A stretch of 64,000 nt of DNA from Pectobacterium actinidiae (GTDB lineage: Bacteria; Pseudomonadota; Gammaproteobacteria; Enterobacterales; Enterobacteriaceae). A model generated the notes under the pieces. The model searched no databases. It saw only the letters and a list, made by a program, of their open reading frames with translations, and was not told the DNA's origin. The stretch lies in assembly GCF_000803315.1 (NCBI RefSeq), contig NZ_JRMH01000001.1:124001-188000 (forward strand), given 5' to 3'. Positions within the stretch are counted from its first letter, which is position 1. Each line of letters begins with the position of its first letter. The position numbers and the translations under genes were made by a program. Shown piece after piece: positions 38,959-49,800 of this stretch.

Positions 38959-40140
38959 ATGACTATCAATACTTCAGAAAATAACACACAGCATCGTGTG
39001 AAGTTTCATGGTAAGGCTGGGGAATATTTTGCAATTTGGCTGGTGAATGCATTATTAACGGCAATCACCCTGGGGATTTATTCTGCCTGGGCGACAGTTC
39101 GTCGTCGCCGTTATTTCTACGGTAATACGGAAATTAATGGTGACCGTTTTGATTACCACGCGGAACCCATTCAGATCCTCAAAGGACGTTTGCTGGTTAT
39201 TGCGGGTCTTATCCTGTTTTATTTCGTATTGTCAATGTCACCTGTGCTCGGCACTATTATTGCGTTGGCATTTGCGGCACTCATTCCGATTATCGTGATC
39301 CGCAACTGGCGTTATGACGCCATTATGTCCAGCTACCGTGGTATCCGCTTTAACTATCATTGCCAGACGGGCCGTGCGTATTGGGTATTACTGATTTTCC
39401 CTATTCTGCTGCTGCTGGCTTTTTACGTTCTGTTAGCGGTTGTAATAGTGATTGGCATGCAGAGTAATAGCCCGATCCTGATTGGATTTATTGCGCTGGC
39501 CATTGCTATTCCGGGGTTCGCTGCGGTAAATGGCATCATGAAAATGATGCAGCTTGATTTCTATGTTAATAACCTGTTCTTCGGCAAAACGGCGTTTAAC
39601 GCCGAGTTGACGAAAGGTGCGTTTATTAAATTTGCCCTGATTAGCCTGCTGATTTTTGTTCCTTTCCTGATCGCATCGCTGTCATTCATGAGCTCGTTCT
39701 TTTTCACACTGTTCCAAACGATTATGATGGGCGGCGACAATGAAGAACTCATCCTGATGATGCTGCTGAGCAACGTTTTCAATATGATCATGATGGTCGT
39801 CGTGGCGCTGCTGGGTGTGCTGGTTTCCAGCAGCTATCTGGTGGTTGCACAGCGTAATTATCTATTTAATCAGGCATCATTGAACGGCGGCGTGAAATTG
39901 CACTCTTCTATGCAAACGCTGTCTTACATGGGATTACTGATAACAAATAGCCTGATTACTATTTTCTCTTTGGGTTGGGCAACGCCTGTGGCAGAGATTC
40001 GTCATGCACGCTATATCGCTAATGCGACTGCGGTTGAAGGCGATCTGGAACTGCTGCACGTTCAGGCACATCAGGACACTGCAAACAGCGCACTGGCCGA
40101 AGAGGCTGTGCAGGCGCTCGATTTGGGTGTCGGTCTGTAA
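38959..40140 (+). CDS. yjgN: Inner-membrane protein YjgN (DUF898)
   Basis: Polytopic membrane protein of 393 aa with about seven hydrophobic segments. The DUF898 pattern is VKFHGKAGEYFAIWLVNALL, and then SAWATVRRRRYFYGNTEINGDRFDYH. Function unknown; DUF898 genes often precede an M48-family metallopeptidase, as here. In E. coli the next block is valS; in this window about 15 kb of other genes follow. Confidence 0.93.
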   Translation: MTINTSENNTQHRVKFHGKAGEYFAIWLVNALLTAITLGIYSAWATVRRRRYFYGNTEINGDRFDYHAEPIQILKGRLLVIAGLILFYFVLSMSPVLGTIIALAFAALIPIIVIRNWRYDAIMSSYRGIRFNYHCQTGRAYWVLLIFPILLLLAFYVLLAVVIVIGMQSNSPILIGFIALAIAIPGFAAVNGIMKMMQLDFYVNNLFFGKTAFNAELTKGAFIKFALISLLIFVPFLIASLSFMSSFFFTLFQTIMMGGDNEELILMMLLSNVFNMIMMVVVALLGVLVSSSYLVVAQRNYLFNQASLNGGVKLHSSMQTLSYMGLLITNSLITIFSLGWATPVAEIRHARYIANATAVEGDLELLHVQAHQDTANSALAEEAVQALDLGVGL

Positions 40141-40145
40141 GTTAC

Positions 40146-40345
<200 letters not shown>

Positions 40346-40355
40346 AGGCAGGAAT

Positions 40356-41393
40356 ATGAACATTGAGGGGCATTATCAATACCCCGGATTGGCGGCCCGC
40401 GTGGCCGCTTCTCTTCATTTAACGGACAACGGTTCGATGATGGTGCTGAACACCGGGTCATCGAACACGACGTTTGCGTTGGAGCAGGTCACGGTTTCTG
40501 ATGCGCTGGGTTCCATTCCTCTGACGTTAACGTTTCCTGATGGCAGTCGCTTTGTTCCTGCCGACGATCCCGCCTTTCGCGCGTGGTATTCCGCACGCCG
40601 CCGCCCAGGGTTGGTTCACCGGTTGGAACGCCATAAACGGGGTGTCATCCTCACGTTATTTGCCACGATATTGATGGTGATAAACTATGTTTACGTGGTG
40701 CTGCCGTGGGCAAGTTCTGTGCTGGCGCTACGGATGCCTACCGCTATCGAACAGCAACTGGGACAAAATACGCTAACGCTGTTACGGCACAGCGATTTTA
40801 ATCCTTCTAAACTGCCAGTTGAGCGCCAGCAGGCGATGCAAATGCTGTTTCAACAGGTCATGCCCGCTGATATACGGCAAGACAAAACGCCACTACGTCT
40901 GGAGATTATGTCTGCGCCTATCGGGCCGAACGCTTTTATGCTGGCGGATGGCACGCTGATTATCACTGACGATCTGGTGAAGCTGGCGAAAAGTGACAAC
41001 GAGCTGGCCGCTGTGATGTTGCATGAAATGGGGCACCACGCCTATCGCCACCCAATGCGCATGGTCGTGCGTTCATCGCTGGTATCGCTGACTTTTATGT
41101 GGATGACGGGAGATGTCAGCGGAGTGGGAGATGTCGTGTTGCAGTCTGCCGCTTTCATCAACGAGATGCAGTTTTCCCGCGATATGGAACGGGAAGCCGA
41201 CGCATGGGCCATCGCAGAAATGCAGCAGCAGGGGCGTTCGCTCCAGTCGATGCAGGCGATGTATCGGGCTCTGGTCGCTAACGACCGCAGCCATGATGAA
41301 GTCGAATCGCTGGATTTGCCTGACTGGTTAAGCACGCACCCCGATATGGATGAGCGGCTGAAAACGATTGAAAGCGAGATGAATAAGCACTAA
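40356..41393 (+). CDS. M48-family metallopeptidase
   Basis: Membrane-bound zinc peptidase of 345 aa. The zinc motif is HEMGHH (about residue 226) and the third ligand is the glutamate in MEREADAWAI (about 285). One membrane helix lies at about residues 92-120; the domain before it is of unknown role. M48 proteins include HtpX and the BepA/LoiP group and usually work in envelope quality control. It follows DUF898 gene yjgN, a common pairing, with an ERIC-like repeat between them. Confidence 0.88.
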   Translation: MNIEGHYQYPGLAARVAASLHLTDNGSMMVLNTGSSNTTFALEQVTVSDALGSIPLTLTFPDGSRFVPADDPAFRAWYSARRRPGLVHRLERHKRGVILTLFATILMVINYVYVVLPWASSVLALRMPTAIEQQLGQNTLTLLRHSDFNPSKLPVERQQAMQMLFQQVMPADIRQDKTPLRLEIMSAPIGPNAFMLADGTLIITDDLVKLAKSDNELAAVMLHEMGHHAYRHPMRMVVRSSLVSLTFMWMTGDVSGVGDVVLQSAAFINEMQFSRDMEREADAWAIAEMQQQGRSLQSMQAMYRALVANDRSHDEVESLDLPDWLSTHPDMDERLKTIESEMNKH

Positions 41394-41474
41394 TCCTCAG
41401 CTCTCGATTATCAACTCTGACCTAATCCTATCTTATGTTGATCGTGTGCGGCGTCACCGCACACGATCCCTTCC

Positions 41475-41545
41475 TATACTCGTCATACTTCACGTTGCCT
41501 GTGCGTTGGCTACGTTACTCGGCACACTTACGTGTACCTCACCCC
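41475..41545 (-). repeat. Degenerate ERIC-like repeat
   Basis: Begins TATACTCGTCATACTTCACG and CCTGTGCGTTGGC, the usual end of the other copies. The core is badly worn (ACTTACGTGTACCTCACCCC) and the far end is missing. The rest of 41394-41806 is AT-rich and shows no gene; it should hold the promoter of the hydrolase gene. Confidence 0.6.
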
Positions 41546-41806
41546 GTCGGCGTCAGCGCAAGCACTGTTCAAATGCCTTGCCGTTTTTATAAACGCGAGT
41601 GTCGAGCGAAAAACATGAGCTGCGTAGCCGGACGATTAACAGGAATCCGTTAAATATCATCCTATTGAAAACTGTCTGTAGAATCTCTCGCGATAAATAA
41701 AAAATTCAGCGAATAATCTCTTTTTATTATTAGGTCGCTTATGTTTATTGGGATTTTTCCTAATAGACATTAAAATCGCGGCTTCACGATTACCGAAGAG
41801 TTATTT

Positions 41807-42886
41807 ATGATTAATCGAATTCTATCAGGGGTAGTGGGCGCATTTCTGTTAATGCTGTCACCATTAACGCATGCGCAGGCCAATTTCCCAGAGCCCAAAG
41901 AAGGCGACTGGATTGCGCCAGAGTTTACCTTTAACAGTGGCGAAAAATTAAAAGATCTGCGAATTCACTATTACACGATTGGTGATAAAACCAAGCCCGC
42001 CGTCTTATTGTTACATGGAACAAACCAGCCGATTAAAGCGCTGTTAGCAAATGGCTTTGGCGGCGAGCTGTTCGGGCCGGGTCAGGCGCTGGATAGCAGT
42101 AAATACTTCATTATCATGCCGGAGAGCATCGGTTCGGGAAAATCGTCCAAACCGTCAGACGGTTTACGGATGAAATTCCCACAGTACGATTACAACGATA
42201 TGGTGCAGGCACAATATCGCTTAGTCAAAGAAGGGCTGGGTATCAACCACCTGCGACTGGTAATGGGATATTCCATGGGCGGCATGCAAACCTGGCTCTG
42301 GGGTGAAAAATATCCAGACATGATGGAGGCGCTGGTGCCAATGGCATCGCTGCCGAATGAGCTGTCTGGTCGTAACTGGATGATGCGCCGCATTTTAATT
42401 GAATCCATCAAGAACGATCCGGTGTGGAATAACGGTGATTACACACAGCAGCCGCCAACGCTGAAAACGGCCAGCATTATGTTCAGTATCGCCACGACTG
42501 GCGGCACGCTGGCGTATCAGAGCAAAGCGTCGACGCGTGCACAGGCCGACAAACTGGTCGAGGATCGCCTTGCCGCACCGTCGACGAGTGATGCCAATGA
42601 CTTTATTTATATCTGGGGTTCATCTGCAAATTATAATGCAGCGCCCGATCTGAATAAAATTAAGGCTCCTGTACTGGTGATTAACTCTGCGGATGATGAG
42701 CGTAATCCTGTTGAAACAGGCATCCTGGATAATGAGCTTAAGAAAATTAAGCAGGCGACAGTGTTCCTTATACCTGCCAGTAAAGACACGAGTGGTCATG
42801 GCACAATGATGTCAGCGAAGTTTTATAAAGCTGAGCTGCAACGTTTCTTAGAAAAGAATCCGCCTCAGCAAAATAATAAAAAATAA
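41807..42886 (+). CDS. Exported alpha/beta hydrolase, homoserine acetyltransferase-like
   Basis: Periplasmic or secreted protein of 359 aa. Signal peptide about 1-25 (ends THAQA). The alpha/beta-hydrolase core resembles MetX-type acyltransferases: the nucleophile elbow is GYSMGGMQ (serine about 165), the acid is in INSADDERNP and the histidine in SGHGTM. A secreted location argues against methionine synthesis and for an esterase or acyltransferase acting outside. It stands alone between an M48 peptidase and a chemotaxis receptor. Confidence 0.85.
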   Translation: MINRILSGVVGAFLLMLSPLTHAQANFPEPKEGDWIAPEFTFNSGEKLKDLRIHYYTIGDKTKPAVLLLHGTNQPIKALLANGFGGELFGPGQALDSSKYFIIMPESIGSGKSSKPSDGLRMKFPQYDYNDMVQAQYRLVKEGLGINHLRLVMGYSMGGMQTWLWGEKYPDMMEALVPMASLPNELSGRNWMMRRILIESIKNDPVWNNGDYTQQPPTLKTASIMFSIATTGGTLAYQSKASTRAQADKLVEDRLAAPSTSDANDFIYIWGSSANYNAAPDLNKIKAPVLVINSADDERNPVETGILDNELKKIKQATVFLIPASKDTSGHGTMMSAKFYKAELQRFLEKNPPQQNNKK

Positions 42887-42892
42887 ACTTTA

Positions 42893-42933
42893 ATGACCGA
42901 CAGGAAGCCTATTTTCTGTCGGTCATCATCTTC
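42893..42933 (+). terminator. Terminator after the hydrolase gene
   Basis: Perfect 11-bp stem ATGACCGACAG / CTGTCGGTCAT, followed by CATCTTCTTT, just after the stop. Confidence 0.75.
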
Positions 42934-42975
42934 TTTATCTTTTTATTTATACGTTTCTTTATTTTATTACGGTTT

Positions 42976-43044
42976 TATACCCTAAATCATTCGAGTTTCA
43001 GGAACGCGGCCAACGCACATGCAACTTGAAGTATGACGGGTATA
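42976..43044 (+). repeat. Miniature ERIC-like repeat (69 bp)
   Basis: Contains only the two ends: TATACCCTAAATCATTCGAG and, after a short join, CAACTTGAAGTATGACGGGT then ATA. The ERIC core is absent. The outer ends form an imperfect inverted repeat starting TATACCC / GGGTATA. Confidence 0.8.
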
Positions 43045-43172
43045 TAACGAATTTATTTCAGCTCGTGGATTTAACACGTCTGTAAATATAACGACTATTA
43101 CGTAAATAACTGAACGGCTCCATTGTAGCGCTGGCGCTCACCCTCTTTTATTTCAGACCACAGGGATAATTT

Positions 43173-44792
43173 ATGTTTCGTAAGATAAAGATCCGTACTG
43201 CACTCAGCATGATGGTGTTTTCGTTAGCGGCATTACTGCTTTTTGTTGGCGTGTTAGGGTTGGTTGCCGTTCAGTCAGGGAATAAATCATTTGCTCGCGT
43301 CGATATGGAAGTGCTACCAGGGCTGGTTGCACTGAATGACAGTTCCGAACTGCTGTTGCGTGGCCGACTGGATTTGCGTCTGTATGAATCATTAATGGGA
43401 AAAGGGGACGTCGAGGCGGCTAAAGTCGCACTGGGACGTGCCAGAGGCAAGGTCGACGGTGCCAGTGAAAAGTGGCAGGAATACCTGAAATATCCGCAGT
43501 CCGAAGAGGAAAAAGTCATTTCTGCGGATATGGCCGAGAAACGCAATACGCTGATGCAGGAGTTTATCGATCCGGCATTTGCGGCGCTTAACGCAGGGAA
43601 TCTGGATGAATATCGCCAGCGTGCCGGGAAATCAACGGTGCTGTATGCCGCGTTTGATAAATCCTCTAAGGCGTTGGTTTCCTTCAAACTGAAGAGTATT
43701 GATGAAGCCTATGCGGATTCGAATGGGCGTGTAGAACTGATGGAAGTCATCCTGTACAGCGCGATCGCCTGTGCGCTGCTGCTGGCTGCGCTGGCCTGGT
43801 CTGTGATGACCAACATGATCGTGAAACCGCTGAATCAGGCTATTTCCGTCTTTGACCGCATCGCTGAAGGCGACCTGCGCGCACAGATTGATAGCAGCGG
43901 AAAAAATGAAATTGCACAGCTGTTCGCGGCGGTTCAACGTATGCGTGACGGGCTGGAAAATATGGTACGTGTGGTGCGTAACGGAACTGATGCGATCAGC
44001 GTCGGGGTTGAGGAAATTGCTTCCGGCAACATCGATCTCTCCAGCCGTACCGAGCAGCAGGCGGCCTCGTTGGATGAAACCGCTTCAAGCATGGAACAGA
44101 TCATGTCGACGGTGAAAAACAACGAAGACAACACGCGTAAGGCCAACGATCTGGCGCTGAAAGCCTCTAATTCCGCGTCTCGCGGCGGGAATGTTGTCTC
44201 TGAGGTGGTTGATACCATGCGTTCCATCAAGCAGAGTTCTGCCAAGATTTCCGACATTGTTGGCGTAATCGACGGTATCGCTTTCCAGACCAACCTGCTA
44301 GCCCTGAACGCTGCTGTGGAATCTGCGCGTGCAGGTCAATACGGTAAAGGCTTTGCGGTGGTGGCTTCCGAAGTGCGGATGCTGGCTGCGCGCAGTGCGA
44401 CGGCCGCGAAAGAGATTGGCAGCATGATCGATGATTCTCTCAGCCGTATTGAAAAGGGCGCGGGGCTGGTTGAAGTCGCTGGTAATACTATGGACGAAGT
44501 GCTGATGGATGTGAAAAAAGTGGTCGATATTATGGATGAGATCACGCTGGCTTCCAGCGAGCAGAGTCGCGGCATTTCGCAGATCAATATCGCCATCAAT
44601 CAGATGGATGGGGTGACGCAGCAGAATGCGTCATTGGTATCAGAAGTGGCGACCTCGGCGAATGCGCTTCAGGAACAGGTGGTTAACCTGCAACAGTCTG
44701 TTTCCCGTTTCCAGATCGCAAGAGAAAGCATCGATATGGACAGTGTGTTGCCGGGTCTGCGCCATAACATTGCACTGGCCGATGCCCGCTAA
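43173..44792 (+). CDS. Methyl-accepting chemotaxis protein
   Basis: Chemoreceptor of 539 aa. A first membrane helix is at about 10-32, a four-helix periplasmic sensor domain at 33-190, a second helix at about 191-212 and a HAMP domain just after. The signalling tip is GIAFQTNLLALNAAVESARAG, close to the universal MCP hairpin. The C-terminus ends ALADAR without the NWETF pentapeptide used to recruit CheR/CheB, so it may depend on other receptors for adaptation. Ligand unknown. It stands alone, just before the CDI locus. Confidence 0.95.
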   Translation: MFRKIKIRTALSMMVFSLAALLLFVGVLGLVAVQSGNKSFARVDMEVLPGLVALNDSSELLLRGRLDLRLYESLMGKGDVEAAKVALGRARGKVDGASEKWQEYLKYPQSEEEKVISADMAEKRNTLMQEFIDPAFAALNAGNLDEYRQRAGKSTVLYAAFDKSSKALVSFKLKSIDEAYADSNGRVELMEVILYSAIACALLLAALAWSVMTNMIVKPLNQAISVFDRIAEGDLRAQIDSSGKNEIAQLFAAVQRMRDGLENMVRVVRNGTDAISVGVEEIASGNIDLSSRTEQQAASLDETASSMEQIMSTVKNNEDNTRKANDLALKASNSASRGGNVVSEVVDTMRSIKQSSAKISDIVGVIDGIAFQTNLLALNAAVESARAGQYGKGFAVVASEVRMLAARSATAAKEIGSMIDDSLSRIEKGAGLVEVAGNTMDEVLMDVKKVVDIMDEITLASSEQSRGISQINIAINQMDGVTQQNASLVSEVATSANALQEQVVNLQQSVSRFQIARESIDMDSVLPGLRHNIALADAR

Positions 44793-44810
44793 TGGCTAAC
44801 TGATATAAGA

Positions 44811-44849
44811 GTCTGTTTTCACTACCCTATTTCGGGAGTGAAAACAGAC
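44811..44849 (+). terminator. Hairpin after the chemoreceptor gene
   Basis: Perfect 13-bp stem GTCTGTTTTCACT / AGTGAAAACAGAC with an inner CCC/GGG. There is no clear T-run, but the position fits termination. Confidence 0.55.
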
Positions 44850-45045
44850 GGTAAATCCATAAAAACCGCACACCAACACGATTTACAGCCTGCTGCTGAA
44901 GCCCATTCGCACGCTTCACTCATCCGTTAATTTTCATGCTTCTCTGCTAATTTGCGCTAAGGTCGAATAAGACTGTTCCCATTCCTAATCTTTTTATCTG
45001 ATATGAAAATGTAACTAATTATTTGCATATTCAGGTTTGTCCATC

Positions 45046-46824
45046 ATGACAAGGAATGTTTGTTCTGTTTTTTTATCATTTAAAATCAATGAAATAAAAA
45101 AATACTCATTAAAAGATACGGCATTATTTCGTGCTCTACTCTTCACGTTGCCTTTACCTTTCTTTGCAGTCATGGCGAATGCCGCGACGCCAGCCGAGCT
45201 TCAACAACTGGAACAGCGGCAAATCAATCAGCAACAAATTAACCAGCAGGAACGGCAGCGGGCGCAAGAACGACAGTTAGCGCCTCAGGTGCCAGACGTG
45301 CGTCTGCAAGAACCTGGCGCGTTCCTGACAAAGTTGCATTTTCCCGTGGAAATGACGCCTTGTTTTCCTATCAAAAAGGTTGAGTTACAGGGGACAGAAG
45401 ATTTCCCCAGTTGGCTACCGTTGCAGCGTCTGGCCGATCAGGCGGTAAACCAGTGTGTGGGTGGGAAAGGCATTAATCTGTTGATGAGTGCGTTGCAAAA
45501 TCGTCTGGTTAACCACGGTTATGTGACCGCCCGTGTATTAGCACCCTCACAAGATCTGAAAAGCGGTACGTTGAAGCTGGTGGTGATGGCGGGCAAAGTC
45601 GGCAACATTACGCTGTCGCCAGACAGCGATCGCTATATTCAACTTTATAGCGCATTACCTGTACGTGAGGGCAAACTGCTCGATTTACGTGATATTGAGC
45701 AGGGGCTGGAGAATTTGCAGCGCGTGCCGACAGCACTGGCTGATATGCAACTGGTACCGGGAGAGAAGCCAGGAGAAAGCGACATCGTCGTGAGTTATAA
45801 ACAAGCGAAGCACTGGCGTCTCGGAGCATCAGTGGATGATTCCGGCACCAAAAGCACAGGGCGCTATCAAGGGGGCCTGACGCTTTTCCTCGATAACCCA
45901 TTCTCACTGAGTGACACACTTTATCTCTACGGCGGACACGATCTACAAGGGCGTGGTAGCAAAGGCAGCAAGAGCTACGTCGCACATTATTCTGTGCCAT
46001 TTGGTTACTGGCAGGCTGGCATGACCGCCAGCGGTTACGACTATCACCAGACGATCGCGGGATTAAACGAAAACTATACCTACAGTGGTGAAAGCGAGAG
46101 CCTCAACTTTCAGCTTAGCCGGGTATTGCACCGCAGCGGCAGTCAGAAAACGTCGGTCAGCTATGAAGTCATGACGCGCGAATCACGTAACTTCATTAAT
46201 GATACTGAAATTGAGGTGCAACGTCGGAAAACGGCGGGATGGCGTCTGGGCTTACAGCACCGTCACTATATTTCTCAGGCCACGTTGGATGCCGCCGTCA
46301 GCTATCAGCGTGGTACCCGCTGGTTCGGTGCGCAGCCCATTCCTGAAGAAGCTAATGATGAAGGAACCGGACTGTCAAAAATCATTCAGTTTTCCTCCGA
46401 GCTGGATGTGCCGTTTACGGTGTTTGATGAAGCGTTCCGCTACAACGTGCAATACCGCCGCCAGCTCGCTAACACTCGTCTGACAGCACAGGATCAGTTC
46501 TCCATCGGTAACCGCTGGACGGTACGCGGCTTTGACGGTGAGCTCACGCTCAGCGCCGATGATGGCTGGCTGGTGCGCAATGAGCTGGCCTGGCGCACGC
46601 CGCTCCAGAATCAGGAACTGTATCTGGGCGTAGATTACGGTGAGATCAGTAACAACAGTAAAGACACGCTAATTGGTCACCATCTGGCAGGTGGCGTAAT
46701 TGGAGTTCGTGGCAACGTACTGAATACGGGCTATGACTTGTTTGCTGGCATTCCGCTTTCCAAGCCTGATGGCTTTGAAACCAGCCCGGCAGTATTCGGC
46801 TTTAGCCTGAATTGGCAGTACTGA
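45046..46824 (+). CDS. cdiB: CdiB/ShlB-type two-partner secretion transporter
   Basis: Outer-membrane Omp85/TpsB transporter of 592 aa that exports the CdiA protein. A signal peptide with a long n-region ends near VMANA (about residue 48). Then come a Gln/Arg-rich linker helix (about 55-85), POTRA domains (about 95-260; [15 protein letters not shown]) and a 16-strand barrel with the VRGF motif in [14 protein letters not shown]. The protein ends SLNWQY, as outer-membrane proteins do. ATG at 45046 is preferred over TTG at 45037. It precedes cdiA by 71 bp, the cdiBAI order of E. coli-type systems. Confidence 0.92.
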   Translation: MTRNVCSVFLSFKINEIKKYSLKDTALFRALLFTLPLPFFAVMANAATPAELQQLEQRQINQQQINQQERQRAQERQLAPQVPDVRLQEPGAFLTKLHFPVEMTPCFPIKKVELQGTEDFPSWLPLQRLADQAVNQCVGGKGINLLMSALQNRLVNHGYVTARVLAPSQDLKSGTLKLVVMAGKVGNITLSPDSDRYIQLYSALPVREGKLLDLRDIEQGLENLQRVPTALADMQLVPGEKPGESDIVVSYKQAKHWRLGASVDDSGTKSTGRYQGGLTLFLDNPFSLSDTLYLYGGHDLQGRGSKGSKSYVAHYSVPFGYWQAGMTASGYDYHQTIAGLNENYTYSGESESLNFQLSRVLHRSGSQKTSVSYEVMTRESRNFINDTEIEVQRRKTAGWRLGLQHRHYISQATLDAAVSYQRGTRWFGAQPIPEEANDEGTGLSKIIQFSSELDVPFTVFDEAFRYNVQYRRQLANTRLTAQDQFSIGNRWTVRGFDGELTLSADDGWLVRNELAWRTPLQNQELYLGVDYGEISNNSKDTLIGHHLAGGVIGVRGNVLNTGYDLFAGIPLSKPDGFETSPAVFGFSLNWQY

Positions 46825-46895
46825 CGCGTCCGTTGGATGCCCTGATCGTCACCCCTGTTTGTTGAAAAACTTCTTTCTTTGAATGGATAACGAGA

Positions 46896-49800
46896 ATGAA
46901 TAAGCACCTGTATCGCATCGTTTTTAACCGCGCTCGCGGCGTTTTGATGGTGGTTTCTGAATTGTGCCGCGGCTGCGTCAAAGATTCCGCCTCGTCTGGC
47001 CTTGGGCCAACGTTGAGCCAGATAACAGGGCGACTTTCCCCGCTGACATTCCTATTGCTGGGTGTGATGGGGTTTGTCACGCTCGTGCCTGCGGTACAGG
47101 CGAACATTGTGGCGGATGGCAACGCACCTGGTAACCAGAAGCCCACGATCTTACAAACGGCAAACGGGACACCACAGGTTAATATTCAAACGCCAAGTGC
47201 AGGTGGCGTATCCCGTAATGTTTACAGCCAATTCGATGTGAACCAGAAGGGAGCCATTCTCAATAATTCGCGTAATCAGGTGCAGACACAGCAAGGAGGC
47301 TGGGTGGCTGGCAACCCGTGGCTGGCTAAAGGTGAAGCGAAGGTCATTCTGAACGAAGTTAATTCGCGCGATCCCAGTAAATTGAACGGTTATATCGAAG
47401 TTGCCGGGAAGAAAGCACAGGTGGTGATTGCGAACCCGTCGGGCATCACTTGTGATGGCTGTGGCTTTATCAATGCTAATCGCGCGACGCTGACGACCGG
47501 TCAGGCGATGATGGAAAATGGCCAACTGAAAGGCTATCAGGTTGAAAAAGGCCACATTCGTGTACAAGGCTCGGGGATGGATTCAAGCCGTCAGGACTAC
47601 ACCGACCTGATCGCGCAGAGTGTGGAAATCAACGCCGGACTATGGGCGAACGATTTGAAAGTGACGGCAGGACGAAACACGGTCGATGCCGAACAGCAGA
47701 AAATCGAAAAAGCATCGACGAACTCCGGATCAACGGAACGAACCCAGCCGACGCTGGCGGTCGATGTGGCACAGCTTGGCGGCATGTACGCGGGCAAAAT
47801 TCAGCTTATTGGTACCGAGCAGGGCGTTGGGGTGCGCAATGCCGGTACGATTGGCGCACAGGCGGGCAGTGTGACGCTCTCTGCTGACGGCCGTATTGAG
47901 AACAGCGGTAGCATTAATGCCACACAGGATGTACGACTGGCGGGACGCGAACTGGAGAATAGCGGCAAAGTTTATGCCCAGCGGGATGTGGCGGTCAGCA
48001 CACAACAGCAAACGGCTAACCGTGGCGTGCTGGCTGCGCAACGCAATGCGACCGTGCAAGCGGCAAACATTAGCAACCAGAAAGGCGCGGTGCTAGGGGC
48101 GGGAATCAACAGCGATGGCTCGGTGGCACAAAACGGCAATCTGTCGTTAAACGCGAGCCAGCGGACGGATGCCAATGGTCAGCAACTGGCAGGCGGCTCA
48201 TTGACGATTGCAGCAACCGAGGTGAACACAGACGGCAGCCAGACGCAGGCAACGGATGTTACGCTCAACGCCACCAACGGTTCGGTTTCCAGCCGTAAGG
48301 CGAAAATCAGCGCGGATAACACCCTCAAGGTGACGGCGACGAAAGCCGTCAACAATACCGACGGCACGCTGATTGCCGGGAAAAAGCTGGATGTGCAGGC
48401 CGAGAGCCTGAGCGGTGATGGACAACTGTTGTCGCTGGGCGATATGTCATTGACTGCCACGCAGCCATTCAACAACCAGAGTGATGTGATCGCGAACGGC
48501 AAACTCGACCTTACGGTCATGGGCGACGTTATCAATCGCCAAAAAATCCAATCTGGCAGCGAGCTGACGCTGACGGCGGCCCGCCTCGATAATCAGGCCA
48601 GCGGTGAAATTAGCAGTCAGAAGACCCTGTTGGCGCTCTCGGATTCAGTGACCAACCGTGGCCTGATCGATGCGAGTCGAACCCGTATTGATGCGGGCAC
48701 GTTGAACAATATTGGCAGTGGTCGCCTCTATGGCGACTGGATTAGCCTGCAAGCACAGACGCTGAACAACCTGAATGAAGCGGGCTCTGGGGCAACGATC
48801 GCCGCCCGCCAGCGTTTGGATCTGGGTGTCGGCACGCTCAATAATCGCCAGCACGGCCTGATTTACAGTGACGGTGTTATGGCGTTGGGGCGTAATCTTG
48901 ATGCAGAAGGCATGGCAATAGGTCAGGCTGAGGCGATCAATAACCACAGCGCTACCATTGAGTCCATCGGTGATATGGCGTTATCCGCCAGCCAGATTAA
49001 TAACATTAACGATAATCTGGTGACGGAAATCGTTACCAGCGCGACTCAAATCGATGAAGCCGTGCTGCGTGGACATACCACGCGCTACAACTGGAATGAC
49101 ATCCGTCGGACACGTAATAAATACGGCGTGAACACCGCGCATATGCCGGATGGATACGCTGACGATAATTTCTATCGCTATACCTACACGCGTACTGTCA
49201 ATGAAACGCGAGTGAAAGAGAGCGATCCGGGGCAGATTCTGTCCGGTAGCAATTTGTATATTACTGCGGCGCGGATGACCAACAGCGATAGCCGGGTGAT
49301 TGCGGCAGGCCTGTTGATTGACGGTGTGAAAGAACTGAGCAATCTGGCGACACCGGGCGAACGTACGACAACTGACCTTGGGCGTCAGGAACGTTGGTAT
49401 GCCAAGAAGAAAAAGAACTGGCGCGGCGTTACGCGAACGTCTCAGGGCATTGACGGTAATAGCTATGCACCCGCTGCTAACGTCGAAAAGATCGACTTGA
49501 ACGTGCATGCCTGGCGTGAGCAGGCTTCGTTCAACGGGTCGGGCTATGCGGTGACGGCGCTGCGTGCAGGTGACGTCGGTCAGCATGTCGGTACGCCGAC
49601 GGCAACGCTTCCGTCCAGTAGCTTGTTTACCCTACAACCTGCCGCAGAGAGCCGCTATCTGGTGGAAACGGATGCGCGGTTTACTAATCAGAAACAGTGG
49701 CTTAGCTCCGATTACATGCTGCAAGCCTTCAGTGCCGAAGGCCAGAATAAACGGCTGGGCGATGGCTTTTATGAACAGCGAGAAGTCAGTGAACAAATTG